From: Mauremys mutica
Taxonomy: Eukaryota > Chordata > Testudines > Geoemydidae
NCBI RefSeq assembly: GCF_020497125.1
Contig: NC_059073.1
Coordinates: 21,411,225-21,475,224, forward strand
DNA length: 64,000 bases
Direction: 5' to 3'
In this document: one piece after another, positions 10,437-20,845 of the stretch
Layout: every line of letters starts with the position of its first letter
How positions within the stretch are numbered: position 1 is the first letter of the stretch
The notes under the pieces: model-generated
What the model was told of the DNA's origin: nothing
Database searches by the model: none
The model's input: the letters and a program-made list of their open reading frames with translations, nothing else
Position numbers and translations under genes: made by a program

Positions 10437-12263
10437 ATGCAGAGCTCTCCAGCAGAGGAGTCCGGCCAATACAAGAATAGAAAGAGGTCCCCAGCATGGA
10501 CAGACCGGGAAGTCCTGGATCTGATCGGTGTGTGGGGCGAGGAGTCTGTGCTGTCGGAGCTGCGCTCCAGCAAGCGGAATGCAAAGACCTTCGAGAAGGT
10601 CTCCAAAGCAATGATAGAGAAAGGATACAGCCGGGATGCAATGCAGTGCCGCGTGAAAATCAAGGACCTGAGACAAGGCTACCAAAAAGTCAGAGCGGCA
10701 AACGGACGCTCCGGAGCCCAGCCCCAGACATGCCGCTTCTACGAGGCACTGCATGCCATTCTAGGTGGGTCTGCCACCACTGCCCCACCAGTGACCGTGG
10801 ACTCAGTGGATGGCATAGTGAACCTGGACAGTTCCTCCTCGATGTTCGCCGATGGGGAAGATGAGGAAGGGTCTGTGGAGGACGGCGCAGGCGACAGCGA
10901 ACACAAAACCGCTTTCCCTGACAGCCAGGATCTCTTCATCAACCTCACAGAGATCCCCTACCAACCCTCCCCTGCCGTTAACCCGGACTCTGAATCAGGG
11001 GAAGGATCAGGCGGTAAGTGCTCTAAACATGTAAACATTTATTTTTTATAAAACAGGTATAAAAAAATAGAAATACTATATATAAAATTTTCAATGAAAA
11101 ACTATATGAAAAGTAGGTCCACACATATAGGGATTGAACAATAATCCTCCAGGGACAATTCAAGAAAGGTCTCATTTAGGTCCTCGAAAAGCCTCCGCAG
11201 GAGGTTCCTGGGGAGAGGTGCCTTGTTGGGTGCTCCGTGGAAGCACACTCTTCCGCGCCAGGACATCCTTATGTAGATGGGAATCATCGCCTCGACAAGC
11301 ATGGCCGCATATGGTCCTGGTCTCTGCAGGGCTTCCCTTAGCATCCGCTCTTTGTGACTCTGAGGGACCCGCATCAGGGTGATCTCGTTCATGAAATGCT
11401 GCATCTAATTAGGGCAATTAGTGTATTGTTACTGTTGTGAATGGTTGACTTTTACTTTGCATAACAATGACCCTCGCTTAACAGCCACGTGTTGTAGGCC
11501 ACATAGGAAAAGCATACATTGATCTTTCCCGTGCACTGGCGGGAGTGGCTGGAAAAGGGTCAGAGTATATGATTTCCAGATTGCCTTTAGCGGGAGGGCA
11601 CAGCTATCCATTAACTGATAAGCAGAATGTACTGTAAGGCTTACCAGGACTGTCTGCTAGACGGATTCAGTTGTCTCTCCCCACTTGTCCGCTCTCTTGT
11701 GCAATGCCGCAGCCAATGAGAGCGTATTCCGAAATCTCGAACTTGGCCTGAGATCTCGTGAGACTTGTTGCCCTGTATGGTCTTGTTCAGAGAAACTGAC
11801 TAGACTGTGTTCACTGTTCGCAAACATGTATCTGTTCAAGGAAATCAGTTACTTTTCCCATCACACAGCTTCGGCTCTTTCCCTGACTGCCCCGGCATCC
11901 CCCTCGCAGAGGCTGGCGCAGATTAGGCGGCGAAAGAAAAAGACTAGGGACGAGATGTTCGCGGAACTGATGGCCTGCTCCAGAGCCGAGGCGGCAGAGC
12001 AGAGACAGTGGAGGGAGACCCTATGTCAACAGCATCGCACACACAGCGAACGGGAGGACAGGTGGCGGCAGGAAGACCAGCAGGCGACTCAAACGCTGCT
12101 TGGGCTAATGAGGGAGCAAACGGACACGCTCCGGCGCCTTGTTGATGTTCTGCAGGACCGCAGGCAGGAGGACAGAGCCCCCCTGCAGTGTATCTGCAAC
12201 CGCCCTCCCCCGCCAAGAAGTCCTGCCCCCCCCACCCAAAAGTACAAGATGGAGGGGCGGTAG
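10437..12263 (+). CDS. Harbinger Myb/SANT-like DNA-binding protein, two exons
   Basis: In PIF/Harbinger elements this is the second protein, thought to bind the ends and bring the transposase to DNA and the nucleus. Exon 1 is 10437-11013 and exon 2 is 11869-12263 (ending TAG). The donor GTAAGT (11014) and the acceptor CACACAG (ending 11868) are both phase 1, so joining keeps one frame of about 323 residues. I chose the Met at 10437 (MQSSPAEES); an upstream in-frame Met at 10341 is possible. Residues about 18-100 form the Myb/SANT-like domain (AWTDREVLDLIGVWGEESVL, CRVKIKDLRQGYQKV, CRFYEALHAILGG), followed by an acidic stretch (FADGEDEEGSVEDG). Exon 2 starts SPSQRLAQIRRRKKKTRDEM, a basic likely nuclear localisation run, then a Gln/Arg/Glu-rich probable coiled coil and a proline-rich tail. 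An ATTAAA at about 12405 may be the poly(A) signal. No disabling change was seen. Confidence 0.82.
11014..11868 (+). other. intron of the Myb/SANT gene
   Basis: It is bounded by GTAAGT and CACACAG with matching phases and is 855 bp long. It contains an antisense open frame (11102-11404) described separately, and on plus a chance 82-codon frame. A second usable acceptor (CCTCGCAG, ending near 11909) lies 40 bp into exon 2. Its use would change the frame, so I prefer 11868. Confidence 0.75.
11102..11404 (-). CDS. unassigned antisense ORF inside the Harbinger intron
   Basis: A 100-codon frame on the minus strand lies wholly within the Myb/SANT intron. I do not recognise a family. The composition is protein-like rather than low-complexity: a basic amphipathic N-terminal half (SHKERMLREALQRPGPYAAM), a short hydrophobic patch and an acidic C-terminal part (LFEDLNETFLELSLEDYC). 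A TAG stop directly precedes the ATG in frame. The same bases ('ccctaattag' before ATG) could instead be a splice acceptor. An AATAAA on this strand at about 11043-11038 lies 60 nt past the stop, the right place for a poly(A) signal. It could be a third element gene, an exon of a longer minus-strand transcript, or chance. Confidence 0.4.
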   Translation of the reverse strand: MQHFMNEITLMRVPQSHKERMLREALQRPGPYAAMLVEAMIPIYIRMSWRGRVCFHGAPNKAPLPRNLLRRLFEDLNETFLELSLEDYCSIPICVDLLFI

Positions 12264-13227
12264 GGGCCGTGAGAACTGTCACTGCACCACTGCATAGCGC
12301 TAATGTACCACACACCTCTCACGCTATACATTTGTAGAAGTGCTTCCCTTACAGGCTCACCCAGTCCCAAATCCAAGTTTCATCCCCCCACTGTGTATTA
12401 GATTATTAAAAGCTGTTTGCTGTTATTCACTGTTTCGGTCACGTCTTTCGTGTCAGAGGATTTTTTTGTGTATGGGGGGGGAGGGGATTTATAATTGCAC
12501 GGTATAGCCTACATTACCAGGGTACAGACTTGGGGGCATGATCAACTGCAGGGCACACACACACTGCAGTCAGTAGGCACCAGGGTCACTCTGTGTGGTG
12601 TATGCTGCCCCGGGTCATTCTGTGATGTGTATGCTTGTCCAGGGTCCTAGCGCCTGCCACCCCCTTAATGTTAAGGCACGCTGCCCTTACCATGCACTTC
12701 CACCGTAGCAACGAGCCTCTCCGCTGCCCTGAGCCCCAACAAGAGCCCTCATCCACGGACAGATACTCACCCTTCCCCCACACCCCTCACCCCTTCCTAC
12801 GCCCAAACCCGCAGCCCACTGCCGTCATCCGCCGTCATCCAAACCCCTATCCAAAGAAGGCACCACTCGCCCCTTCCTGCAAACCCACCCCTTCCTGCAA
12901 TCCCTCCCCTCCATGCACAACCACTTGCAACCGTCCCCCACCCCAGAGACCTATGTAGGAGCAGGAGGATGTCATTCCTCTATGGAACAAGCGGTCTGTA
13001 CATCAGTGCACACCGTGCCCAGCACAGTATGCGTCCATGTTTCAACACCTGAACAGAAATGCAAAGTAAAACAAACATTTATTAATAATGAGTGTAACAA
13101 TTAATTTGCTTTAAAACGTGCTTTGGAAGTGGGGGAAACTTGGAGAACGGGGTATGTAACCGCAGATCTCACTCAACACATAGAGACACAGGCCCAGGGT
13201 CAGTTTCTCTTGAAAGCAAGTGGAGAG
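12264..13227. other. region between the convergent Harbinger genes
   Basis: This is the 3' region of both genes. It contains a G-run (12470-12484), short CA repeats (near 12555) and a C-rich pyrimidine tract (about 12770-12950) with the unit CCCCTTCCTGCAA repeated. Minus-strand AATAAA at 13083-13078 is a likely poly(A) signal for the transposase. Frames across it (for example 12635-12958) are compositional. Confidence 0.6.
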
Positions 13228-14497
13228 TCATAGGTTACCCTGCTCTCCGAGGAAACTTGCTTTCAAAGCCTCCCGGATACACAGCGCTTCCCGCTGGGAT
13301 ATTCTCTCGGCACGGGTGTCTGGCTGAGCGTAAACTGCAGCCAGGCGATTTGCCTCAACCTCCCATCCGGACAAAAAGGTCTCGCCCTTGCTCTCACAGA
13401 GATTGTGTAGCACACAGCAAGCAGCAATAACTACGGGGATATTCTTTTCGCTGATGTCCGAGCGAGTCAGTAAGCTCCGCCATCTCCCCTTGAGACGTCC
13501 GAAAGCACACTCCACCACCATTCTGCACTTGCTCAGCCGGTAGTTGAAGAGTTCCTTCTCTCTGTCCAAGGCGCCTGTATAGGGCTTCATGAGCCAGGGC
13601 ATTAGCGGGTAGGCTGGGTCCCCGAGGATCACTGTAGGCATCTGCACATCCCCAACCGTTAGTTTGTGTTCCGGGAAGAAAGTACCTGCCTGGAGGCGTT
13701 TAAACAGACCAGAGTTCCTGAACACATGCGCGTCATGAACCTTGCCCGCCCACCCAACGAAGATGTTGGTAAACCGTCCCCTATGGTCTACCAGTGCTTG
13801 CAGCACCATTGAAAAGTAGCCCTTTCGGTTAATGTACTCGCTGGCCTGGTGGGCTGGTGCCAGGATAGGGATGTGAGTCCCATCTATAGCCCCACCGCAG
13901 TTTGGGAATCCCATCGCGGCGAAGCCATATGATGTCCTGGACGTTTCCGAGAGTCACTACCTTTGAGAGCAGTTGCTCAACGATTGTGTGGGCTACTTCA
14001 ATCACAGCAACCCCCACGGTAGATTTGCCCACGCCAAAGTGGTTCGCTACTGACCGGTAGCTGTCTGGCGTTGCAAGTTTCCAGAGGGCTATGGCCACTC
14101 GCTTCTGCACAGTCAGGGCTGCTCACATCCGGGTGTCCTGGCGCTTCAGGGCAGGGGCCAGCAAGTCACAGAGTTCAAGGAAAGTGCCCTTACGCATCCT
14201 GAAGTTTCGCAGCCACTGTGATTCATCCCAGACCTGCAGCACTATGCGGTCCCACCAGTCCGTGCTTGTTTCCCGGGCCCAGAATCGCCGTTCCACACCA
14301 TGAACTTGACCCATTGCCACCATGATCTCCACGGCACGGCGTACCCTGCTTTGTGAGAGGTCTGCGCCACTCTCCTCACCGTGCTGCCGGAGCCTCCTCG
14401 CCCGATTTCTCAGCAGCTGACTGTGGAAGAGGTGGACGATAAGGTGCGAGGAGTTGACAACGGCCATAAGTGCAGCGATGATCGCAGCGGGCTCCAT
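13228..14497 (-). pseudogene. PIF/Harbinger DDE transposase (HARBI1-like nuclease), disabled
   Basis: Normally this protein cuts the element ends and reinserts them. From Met at 14497 (MEPAAIIAAL) the frame runs through the N-terminal region (FRMRKGTFLELCDLLAPAL) to an in-frame TGA at 14125-14123, just after QDTRM. The same frame resumes with VQKRVAIALWKLATPDSYRS and the helix-turn-helix-like GVGKSTVG. A one-base-type frameshift follows near 13925-13935, after GNVQDII. The nuclease domain then reads in the next frame. Catalytic candidates are D in GAIDGTHIPI, D in GKVHDAHVF or in ILGDPAYPL, and E in MVVECAFGRLKGRW. The C-terminus ends at 13228. Two simple lesions in otherwise well preserved text suggest recent loss of function. 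Confidence 0.88.
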
Positions 14498-14877
14498 GCT
14501 CGCAGTGCTGTGGCGTACGCGCTGTAACTCACAAGAGAAAGGCGCGAACAGATTTCCCGCCGGAGCTTTCAGGGAGGGAGGGCGTGATTGACGGTTCAAT
14601 GACAACAGTTACCCAAAAGCACCCTCGACACATTTTTCCCCCAGGAGGCATTGGGAGCTCTACCCAGCGTTCCAATGGGCAGTGGGGACTGCGGGAACTG
14701 TGGGATAGCTTCCCACAGTGCACTGCTTCCAAAGTCGACGCCAACCCCGTTACTGTGGACTCAGAAATTCGAATTAGTGTATTTACTGTGGATACACAAA
14801 TTCGACTTCATAAGGTCGAATCCACAAATTCGACTTAAGTAGATTCGAAATAGTCTTGTAGTGTAGACAAGGCCTGA

Positions 14878-15109
14878 GCATTACAACCTCCAAGAGTTCA
14901 TTTTGGGCCTCAGGCCGGACCTAATCCCATCAAAGTCCATAGGACAACTTCCACAGAACTGAAGGGGTGCAGACTTGGGTCCTTATAGGGGACATTTGTA
15001 AGAAACGAAACATGGCAGTCTTCCTCACTTTGTGTTATGGCTTCACAGAGCCAAGGAAAAGCCCAGTGGTGATCTGTGCCACTAGAGACCAAGAAATAAT
15101 GTGGATCTT
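14878..15109. other. short non-genic spacer
   Basis: Nothing recognised, apart from weak palindromic-repeat text near 14905-14990 ('gggcctcaggccggacct'). Confidence 0.5.
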
Positions 15110-15475
15110 CTGGTTAAAGGGTACTGGCCTAGGACTCAGGATATGTGGGTTCAATTCCTGGCTCTATCCCAGACTTTCTGTGTGATCTTGGACAGGTCAC
15201 TTAGGCCTAGGTCCTCAAAAGTATTTAGGTGTCTCACTCCTATTGAAATCAATACCTTTTGAGGTTCTGGGCCTTAGTCTTTCTTGGGTCCTAGTTCTCC
15301 ATCTGTAGAATGGGCATAATAGTTTTCCTCTGTCTGTCTTTCCTACTTAGACTGTAAGCTCTTTAAGGCAGCAACGGCCACATACTATGTGTTTGTGCAA
15401 TGTCTCGCACAATAAGATGGTCCTGCTCCTGAGTGGGTCCTATAGCGCCATTGTAATACAAATATAACTAAGATC
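15110..15475 (+). repeat. MIR-like CORE-SINE, near complete, interrupted
   Basis: A tRNA-like head has a B-box-type sequence (GGGTTCAATTCC near 15150), followed by the central text 'tgtgatcttggacaggtcac', CATCTGTAGAATGGGCATAA and the 3' part GACTGTAAGCTCTTTAAGGC...AATACAAATA. A 70-bp palindromic MITE (15204-15273) is inserted in it with a TTA duplication. Pol III-transcribed ancestry is inferred from the family. Confidence 0.7.
15204..15273. mobile_element. 70-bp palindromic MITE with TTA duplication
   Basis: It begins GGCCTAGGTCCTCAAAAG and ends, reversed, GGCCCAGAACCTCAAAAG. The centre contains CTATTGAAATCAATA. It is flanked by TTA on both sides (15201-15203, 15274-15276) and interrupts the SINE text, which reads through if the MITE and one TTA are removed. 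A TTA duplication fits PIF/Harbinger-type movement. Confidence 0.75.
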
Positions 15476-16839
15476 CTACTTAACTTGCCATATTGTGGAC
15501 ATTGTTGATTCCACAATATTAGGTTTTCACGACAATTTTGACAGCGGGAGCCCCAGCCGCCCCAGGGCTGAGAGCGGGAGCCCCCATTGTCAGCCTTAGA
15601 CTCCCCGCTCTCAGCCCTGGGAAGCTGACGGTGGAAAATCCTTGAAAAGTAACAATGGACTTTACTACTGCAAATAATAAGGTCCATTATTACTTTTCTG
15701 CAATTTTCCATGGCTTGGCCGTAAATCAGCCATAATTATTTTGACAATCATCCCGCAATTCAACTAGGGCTTTAAATAGAACAGCAGAGACAACACAGGG
15801 GAAATCCAAACCCGGATTCAGACCTAAATATCATAGGGTGCAGCCTTGTGGGTTATGTGCCCTGCTGCTGCTCTTTCACTGCATGACATGCAGGTAAATA
15901 TATATGGTGAGGTCATGAGTGACCACCACAAGAACACAGAGTTCTATTCCCCAACAAAGGCTTTGTTAGTTTGAATATGTTAAATCATATTACAGGCTTG
16001 GAAAGGCATGCCTGTGCTGGGGAAAACCTGTTCTGCTCAGTATCAAAGAGCATCTTTAGCTGCATACTTTGTAGTGCTAATCCTTGTGGGACTCAACAGA
16101 ATTGCTGTGTTCTGCTACAGCACATTAACCCAGAGGGAAGCTATTGCTTGCTTGTTTTATGCATTACTTTGACACATAACTTTTGCACACTTTCCAATAT
16201 CAAGCCCCATCGAGTATACTTAGGCTAAGCAATAAGACTTAGGATAGGTAACTGACCTTAAAAATATACAGTGAAAATTAGCATGATTTTAAAAGACAAA
16301 TCTGATTTCGGGGAGAGGTAGGAGTGGATTACAATATTTCAAAAAGTGCCGTATTTGAGAACATTGATTGATCAGACAGTTGTCATTGGACAGGCACACA
16401 ATCAATCGTATGCATCAATAATTGCCCCTCCTGAATATTGCATTTTTAATACTGACAGGAGTACAACAAAGGACACGTATGGTGGCCACAAACCTGAGCC
16501 AGAGAGAAACAACAGCTGCCCTGAAGATCTGAGACTTCAGCATGCACCATCTCTGGCAGCTGCCAAAACTCTGTCTACATGTGGATATCAGGTGACAGAT
16601 CTGAACCTTTTTATCATTATGAGGAAAAAAAAAAGTGAGCTCCCTGTATCTGTATGTACAGTTCTCTAGCCAATTCCACCCAGGAGATTAGACAGTGACA
16701 TGAGTGGCACATTCAGCACAACACTTATTTCCCTTACAGCAGATGCCACTGCCAATCATGATGACTAACACTGTCTCTTTGTTCCCTGGTACTATTCTGT
16801 AGGTTGTCTGTATACTCCTGTCTCTCTTGTCTTATACTT
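15476..16839. other. no gene recognised
   Basis: A local inverted repeat 'agcgggagccccagccg' / 'agagcgggagccccc' lies near 15545-15580. The stretch around 16360-16460 is rich in homeodomain-like AT motifs (see findings). No supported coding frame. Confidence 0.55.
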
Positions 16840-16975
16840 CGCTTGTAAGCTCTTGAGGGTCGGGACCACTTTTTTTGTTCTGTGTTTGTACAGCATCTAG
16901 CACAGTGGGGTCGTGGTCCACGACTGGACCTTCTAGGCACTAGCACAATACAAATAATAAATAAAAATTCCCTAA
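16840..16975 (+). repeat. MIR-like SINE, 3' part
   Basis: The text CTTGTAAGCTCTTGAGGGTC, 'tgtgtttgtacagcatctag', CACAGTGGGGTCGTGGTCC and AATACAAATAATAAATAAA is the 3' region of the SINE family seen in full at 15110 and 24640. The 5' head is absent. Confidence 0.6.
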
Positions 16976-17489
16976 ATAGTCTGTAATAATAAGGACCATG
17001 ATTTACCTGTGGCAGGTTTCTGGATGACCGAATTCTCACCTGCTTCTCCTGCCATCTTCCAACAGCCAACTACTGGCCAGAATCAGGGACGGTAAAGAAG
17101 CTCATTCGGAAACAATTGCTGGGCCCGATTGTGATCTCATGCTGGTGTAAATCAGGAGGTTGAAATTACACCAATACAAAACTGGTGGATATGGGAGCAG
17201 ACTCAGGCCCAAAATGTGCTGCATGTTCATCAGTGAGGCACTTTGGTATGTATTGAGGGACATAGCCTCGCCCCAGGTGAGGCCTCTTTGCACCACTCTG
17301 GGGCACAAGGCAAGCTTCAAGCTGGCCCACGTGGCCAGCTGGAGATCCCACTGGAGGACAAGAATTCCTGGGTTGTACAAAAGCCAGTGTAATTGGTTTT
17401 ACGCTATCCCCTTCCAGCCGCTCTAACAGCGGGAATATGTTGGGGGGCAGAGGGGGCGTGACCAAAGCATACATTGCTCCTGCACACCT
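16976..17489. other. no gene; weak palindromic-repeat relic
   Basis: Nothing beyond a weak match (CTGGTGTAAATCAGGAGGTT, about 17140-17165) to the palindromic repeat whose arms carry 'ggtgtaaatcag'. The overlapping frames on both strands at 17100-17470 lack domains. Confidence 0.5.
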
Positions 17490-17610
17490 TGTGGTATTTC
17501 ATAGTTTCATAGAGTTTAAGGCCAGAAGGGACTATCACATCACCGAGTCTGACCTGTATATCACAGGCTATAAATTTTCACTCAGACACCCTTATATTCA
17601 GCCCAAAGAC
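17490..17610 (-). mobile_element. CR1 3' end fragment (minus)
   Basis: 'catagtttcatagagtttaa' followed by GGCCAGAAGGGACTATCAC and GAGTCTGACCTGTATATCACAGG is the reversed 3' terminus of a CR1. The similarity fades after about 17600. Confidence 0.75.
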
Positions 17611-18419
17611 TTTAAATGGGGCCATTGTAAGCTTCTGTAAGATAAAGCAACCCTGCTCTGATTTAGGCCAGAGGTCAAACCTCTGCCCCAGAAACCCAGG
17701 CCTCCTCCCCACTTCAAGTCCCATGCCAGCTGCAGCTTGGTCAGATATTATATGCCTCCCCTCCTTGGTCACATGTTTTCTTAACAGTTATCGATAGCAT
17801 GAACACAATTAAACTATCACAATTGACAGCCATTCTACTTAATACTTTACAGCTGGACCACAACTGGGGGTCCAGCGACAGGCACTTGTCATGTGTCCAT
17901 CACCATGGTACCTCAGTGTCGTACAATTAAGAAGCAATAAGCATCCCTCCAAAAAGGGCCACCATTTTTTTTTATTTTAAAAATCATTCTTTCCTTCCTC
18001 TTTCATCTCCCTTTCTTATGGCCATTCTTGACCCCTGTGTTTCCCTCCTAATTGCCCCATTGTGGTTGATCAGAGGGAGCTAATACTGGTGAGGGGAGCC
18101 ATGCATGCATAGCCATTTCCAGAAAGCTACAAACTCAACTCTCTTGGAGAAGAAGGATGGGCCACTGCTTAGGATGCTAGCCAATTAATCTCTCTGCTAC
18201 CACAGATTTCCTGTGTGACCTTGGGCATGTCACGCAGCCTCTCTATGCCTCAGTACCTCATCTGTAAAAGAGAGATAATAGTGCTTTCTCACATCACAGG
18301 GAAATTGTGAAGACAAAAGCTTTAAAGACTATGCAGTGCCCATCCTAACTTTGAGTTTGTTAAAAATATTAATTTCCTCATTGAGGGTGTCCATTTGCTA
18401 ACCTCTGCAACCATTCTAA
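17611..18419. other. no gene; contains a SINE piece
   Basis: A T-rich tract lies at 17965-17980. The only recognised element is the SINE core at 18205-18340. No coding content. Confidence 0.55.
18205..18340 (+). repeat. MIR-like SINE core
   Basis: 'cctgtgtgaccttgggcatg' then CACGCAGCCTCTCTATGCCTC and CATCTGTAAAAGAGAGATAA form the conserved SINE core. It runs into a degraded tail (CACAGGGAAATTGTGAAGAC). Confidence 0.6.
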
Positions 18420-18716
18420 GGCCTGGTCTACACTGGGGGGGGGAGGGTTCGATCTAAGGTACGCAACTTCAGCTACGCGAATAGCGTAGCTGAAGTTGAA
18501 GTACCTTAGTTCGAATTACTTACCCGTCCTCACGGCGCGGGATCGACGTCCGCAGCTCCCCCGTCGACTCCGCCACCGCCATTCGCGGTGGTGGAGTTCC
18601 GGAGTCGACGGGAGCGCGTTCGGAGTTTGATATATCGCGTCTAGATGAGACGCGATATATCGAACTCTGAGAAATGATTGCTACCCACCGATATGGCGGG
18701 TAGTGAAGACGTACCC
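18420..18716 (+). mobile_element. four-hairpin Harbinger-like MITE, full length
   Basis: It starts GGCCTGGTCTACACT, identical to the left end of the 4.8-kb Harbinger, and ends GACGTACCC. Flanks are TAA (left) and AAA (right), possibly a decayed 3-bp duplication. Four hairpins follow one another: CAACTTCAGCTACGC / GCGTAGCTGAAGTTG; CCGTCGACTCCG / CGGAGTCGACGG with an inner GGTGG stem; GATATATCGCGTCT / AGACGCGATATATC; and CTACCC / GGGTAG. It has no coding capacity. Confidence 0.82.
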
Positions 18717-20290
18717 AAAGTAAGAGTTGCATGCTACAGAACATATGCTGTCAATTTGATGGCGGTTTTTTATGTTTTGAAGTCTCAGAATACACCTCAG
18801 CTGGTGTAAGTCAACACAGCACCACTGGAGTCAATGCATCTAAACTGATTTACACTAGGTGAGGTCGTGGCCTTCTCTTTTTATCCCTCCAAATTCTGTA
18901 GATGTCTTGTGCTCAGACTGACTGCAAAACTAGCTCCCATAGTTGTTGTTTTTTTAAAGCTTTTTGTTCTCCAATACCCAAAAAGGTCAAAAACTGTAAA
19001 TTAACTATTATCTCTTAAATCTAGTCATTCATATATTAGCCTTTAGCTCAGAACCAGGAAGGTGAGTATTTATGTGTCATGACTGCCAAGGTAAAACTTG
19101 AATGGGCCAAAGAACTGATCTCCCACATTCATAAAAGGTTTTAAAAAATTGCTAACACTGCTGCCAGGTCACCTGTAACAAGTTCCAATTCCCAGGAGCA
19201 TGTGGGAGAATTTTCAAAGTAAAAAATCAATGGCTATGAAATTACACATTAGTCTAGGGGAGTGCACTTTGCCTGTTTTCACAGCTAACATTCATCTTGC
19301 TATAGTAATAGTGGCACAGACAATTTGCCATGGTAAAGTTGATCTATACGTGTTTTAATTAAAGTTCTGACAGCAAATTTAAACCTTATTTTACTTTTAG
19401 AATGTACAATATCCATCTCTCTCTCTTTATTGAGAAACAAGGTCATGTGACGGAGCTTAGAAGTGGTGTAAGCATCCGAGACATGCTGGGAAAAGTCAAC
19501 ATACTTTATAATATATTCTCTAGAAATAACAGCAATAATGATAATACTTTGCATCCCAGATCTCAAAATACTTTACAAGTGGCTCACAAAGTCTCATAGT
19601 CTTATGTTGCTTCATATGAAGACTAGACTCCCATATTTTCAGCTGGAATGGTTTTTAGTTTAGATTAAAAGAACAAATGTGAGCGATCACAAGGCACGTG
19701 CCTTCTCTGTAACAGTCTGCACTGAACTGAACACAAAATGGTTGCCCATATCACCAGACAGCAGAGACATTAGCTATTTAAAAGTGCAGTACAAAGAAAA
19801 CAAAAAGGTATTACAGTTGTATATCTGAATATACCACACACACACCACCTCTGTGATGGGCCTGTGACTGAAACCATTTTACTGAGTTGGGGAACCTGGA
19901 GCTCAGAAGTTAAGTGTTCTGACCACAACCATACAATGTGCCAGTGACTGATACTTCTTAGCCCTCTGCTCTGATCACTAGACTCCATTCTCAAGTTGAA
20001 ATGCTTTCATTACTGTAATGATTTGTAGAATTTGTCTGTGTAAAACTTCTGAATTCTGTCTGATTTTATGGAATTGCTGTGTCATTGAATGCCTCAGTGT
20101 ATATTGAATCAGCCATTTGCTAAAAGGGATTGCATCACATACTGCACAGACTCTACCTAGACAGCTATTGCAGGAATGTCAAGTCTCATTAACATCTGAA
20201 TAGGTCTACTCTGGCCACACATGGAGCTGATTCTAGAAAGGGAGGCTGAGCTGCAAGAAACCAATTTTTTTCAGTTCAGACTTTAAGCAA
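18717..20290. other. no gene recognised
   Basis: It contains a palindromic-repeat relic (18785-18870) and a reversed SINE tail (GATCTCAAAATACTTTACAA, about 19558-19580). The rest is AT-rich DNA without supported features. Confidence 0.5.
18785..18870. repeat. palindromic repeat relic
   Basis: The left arm CAGCTGGTGTAAGTCAACA and right arm 'ctgatttacactaggtgagg' are imperfect complements around a centre CACTGGAGTCAATGC. The same arm-and-centre design occurs at 22660, 28755, 34015 and 46885. Confidence 0.5.
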
Positions 20291-20845
20291 AAGAGCACTT
20301 GGAATGGAATCTTGATCATGTGACATAGGCTTTGAGGTTGCCCAGGAAGGTCACGTGACAAAGGGGAGTGGAAAGTTATAAAAGAATAAGGTCAGCTCTG
20401 GGAGGCTCTCTCTCACTGAGCAGAACAAGGAGGCAGGAAGAAGGAAGGTTAAACTGTAAACCAGAGTATCCAGGAGAGTATAGTTCTGGGGAGGGTGTGC
20501 TAGAACCACTGGGGTGTCTTAGGAGGTCAGCACCAATTGTGGAGGCCCAGGGCATCTGGACCACAGGGTCCCGTTCCCTAGAAGCAGCACCAGACAGAGA
20601 GTTTGTGCCTCGGATTGCACCTGAGGTATGTCTAAACTGCAATTAAAAACCCATGGCTGGCTCATGCCAGCTGACTCAGGCTAAGGGGCTGTTTAATTGT
20701 GGTGTAGACATTTGGGCTTGCCCTGGAGCCCAGGGTCTAGGACCCTGCGAGGTGGAAAGGTCCCAGAGCTCAGGCTGCAGCCTGAGCCCATAGGTGCTGG
20801 AACTAGGGGTGCTGGACATGCTACTGCACCCTCTGGCTTGAAGTA

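Larger units (their letters stand above)
10047..14874. mobile_element. complete-length PIF/Harbinger DNA transposon, 4.83 kb
   Basis: The ends are GGCCTGGTCTACACTA on the left and, reversed, GGCCTTGTCTACACTA on the right, flanked by an identical 3-bp target duplication TGA (10044-10046 and 14875-14877). Subterminal DNA is rich in TTCGAA / AATTCGAA motifs at both ends. A second inner inverted motif, TATCCCACAGTGCAC, occurs near 10266 and, reversed, near 14700. Inside are a two-exon Myb/SANT gene (plus) and a DDE transposase (minus), placed tail to tail. This two-protein set is the hallmark of PIF/Harbinger. The Myb/SANT gene looks intact and the transposase is broken, so this copy is probably non-autonomous now. 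Confidence 0.92.

Noticed and set aside
10220..10864. Frames of 83-147 codons on both strands at the Harbinger left side
   Set aside because: They are shadows of the Myb/SANT exon in other frames. Only the 10437 frame carries the domain.
11944..12376. Minus-strand frames of 95 and 123 codons opposite exon 2
   Set aside because: Antisense shadows of the Myb/SANT exon 2, with no poly(A) signal or domain, unlike the intronic ORF at 11102-11404.
15110..15180. Possible tRNA gene because of a B-box-like GGGTTCAATTCC
   Set aside because: No cloverleaf could be traced and the following sequence is SINE core. It is a tRNA-derived SINE head.
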